A stretch of 14,286 nucleotides of DNA from assembly GCA_964491375.1 (NCBI GenBank), contig CAZBGL010000133.1, positions 1-14,286 on the forward strand. The letters run 5' to 3'. The position numbers were made by a program, and so were the translations under genes. Below the pieces are notes generated by a model. The model was not told the origin of the DNA and searched no databases. It was given only the letters and a program-made list of their open reading frames with translations. This document shows positions 14,048-14,286 of the stretch, piece by piece; position 1 is the first letter of the stretch, and every line of letters begins with the position of its first letter. The DNA comes from CAZBGL01 sp964491375 (lineage in GTDB: Bacteria > Desulfobacterota > Deferrisomatia > Deferrisomatales > Deferrisomataceae).

Positions 14048-14286
14048 TCAGCGCCGCCGGAGCAGTCCCAGCGCTGCCGCTCCCGCCGAGAGCAGGATCC
14101 AGCCGGCCCCTCCGGCCGCCCCGTCGGCCAGCACGCCCAGGAAGCACTCCGAGGAGCCCGCCCGGTCCGACTCCACGTCGCCGGGGATCACACTGCCCGC
14201 GGCCTCCGAGGACGTGCCCGTGAGCTCGGCCACGCGCGCGGCCGAGTAGCCGAGCACCTCCCAGTTGGTGGCGAGCCGGGTGGTGG
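14048..14286 (-). CDS. Partial gene: C-terminus of exported protein with sorting-signal-like tail
   Basis: The frame is open from the right edge to the stop at 14048, so only the last 78 residues are seen. A GTG at 14257 lies inside it and is probably not the start, since the frame stays open upstream (TTRLATNWE). The end is tripartite: a short SSEC motif, a hydrophobic Gly/Ala/Leu helix (WILLSAGAAALGLL) and a terminal Arg-Arg-Arg. This is the layout of the C-terminal sorting signals known as MYXO-CTERM, Synerg-CTERM and similar, where the tail is removed and the protein is surface-anchored or secreted. Which subclass it is, and what the rest of the protein does, cannot be told. It is followed by a strong terminator, so it is the last gene of its transcript. 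Confidence 0.75.
   Translation of the reverse strand, partial: TTRLATNWEVLGYSAARVAELTGTSSEAAGSVIPGDVESDRAGSSECFLGVLADGAAGGAGWILLSAGAAALGLLRRR

Noticed and set aside
13605..14249. 214-codon plus-strand frame running from inside suhB to near the right edge
   Set aside because: It begins within suhB in another frame, crosses the terminator and lies antisense to the partial gene; its composition is low-complexity Pro/Arg.
1..14286. tRNA/rRNA genes, CRISPR arrays, insertion sequences, prophage or defence genes
   Set aside because: I looked for cloverleaf-like segments, regularly spaced repeats, transposase motifs and terminal inverted repeats and saw none.

Overview
The window is about 14.3 kb of very GC-rich chromosomal DNA with tightly packed genes. 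Predicted outer-membrane and periplasmic products point to a Gram-negative (diderm) bacterium. The short C4-type DksA, the dprA-smg-topA gene order and a GC-rich codon style suit a deltaproteobacterial lineage in the broad sense (Desulfuromonadales/Deferrisoma-like). That placement is an inference from gene content only.

Layout. (1) 40-7444, minus strand: a probable six-gene operon read dksA, an unrecognised secreted or membrane-anchored protein, priA, dprA, smg (DUF494), topA. Gaps are 22-63 bp, apart from an overlap between dksA and the second gene. A strong extended -10 lies upstream of dksA. The genes cover transcription under starvation, replication restart, ssDNA handling and supercoiling. 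(2) 7565-8395, plus strand: one gene for a small outer-membrane beta-barrel protein, divergent from dksA. Its candidate promoter faces the dksA promoter. (3) 8373-10520, minus strand: a four-gene operon of a LITAF-like zinc-ribbon membrane protein, a class I SAM methyltransferase, a small periplasmic protein and moaC. Its last three genes are joined by stop/start (ATGA) overlaps. The moaC 3' end overlaps the barrel gene tail to tail by 23 bp. (4) 10657-13788, plus strand: fabH (KAS III), a HemN/HemW-like radical SAM protein starting at TTG inside the fabH end, and a GTG-started inositol monophosphatase-family gene. (5) 13789-14286: about 260 bp without a gene, containing a strong rho-independent terminator for the minus strand, then the 3' end of a minus-strand gene that enters from the right edge and ends in a sorting-signal-like tail (Cys, hydrophobic stretch, Arg-Arg-Arg).

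I see no tRNA, rRNA, CRISPR array, insertion sequence, prophage or defence system. Most of the window is conserved housekeeping DNA. The less ordinary parts are the small unrecognised proteins inside housekeeping operons, the atypical radical SAM enzyme beside fabH, the LITAF-like protein and the C-terminal sorting-type tail. Nothing here amounts to a clearly new system.
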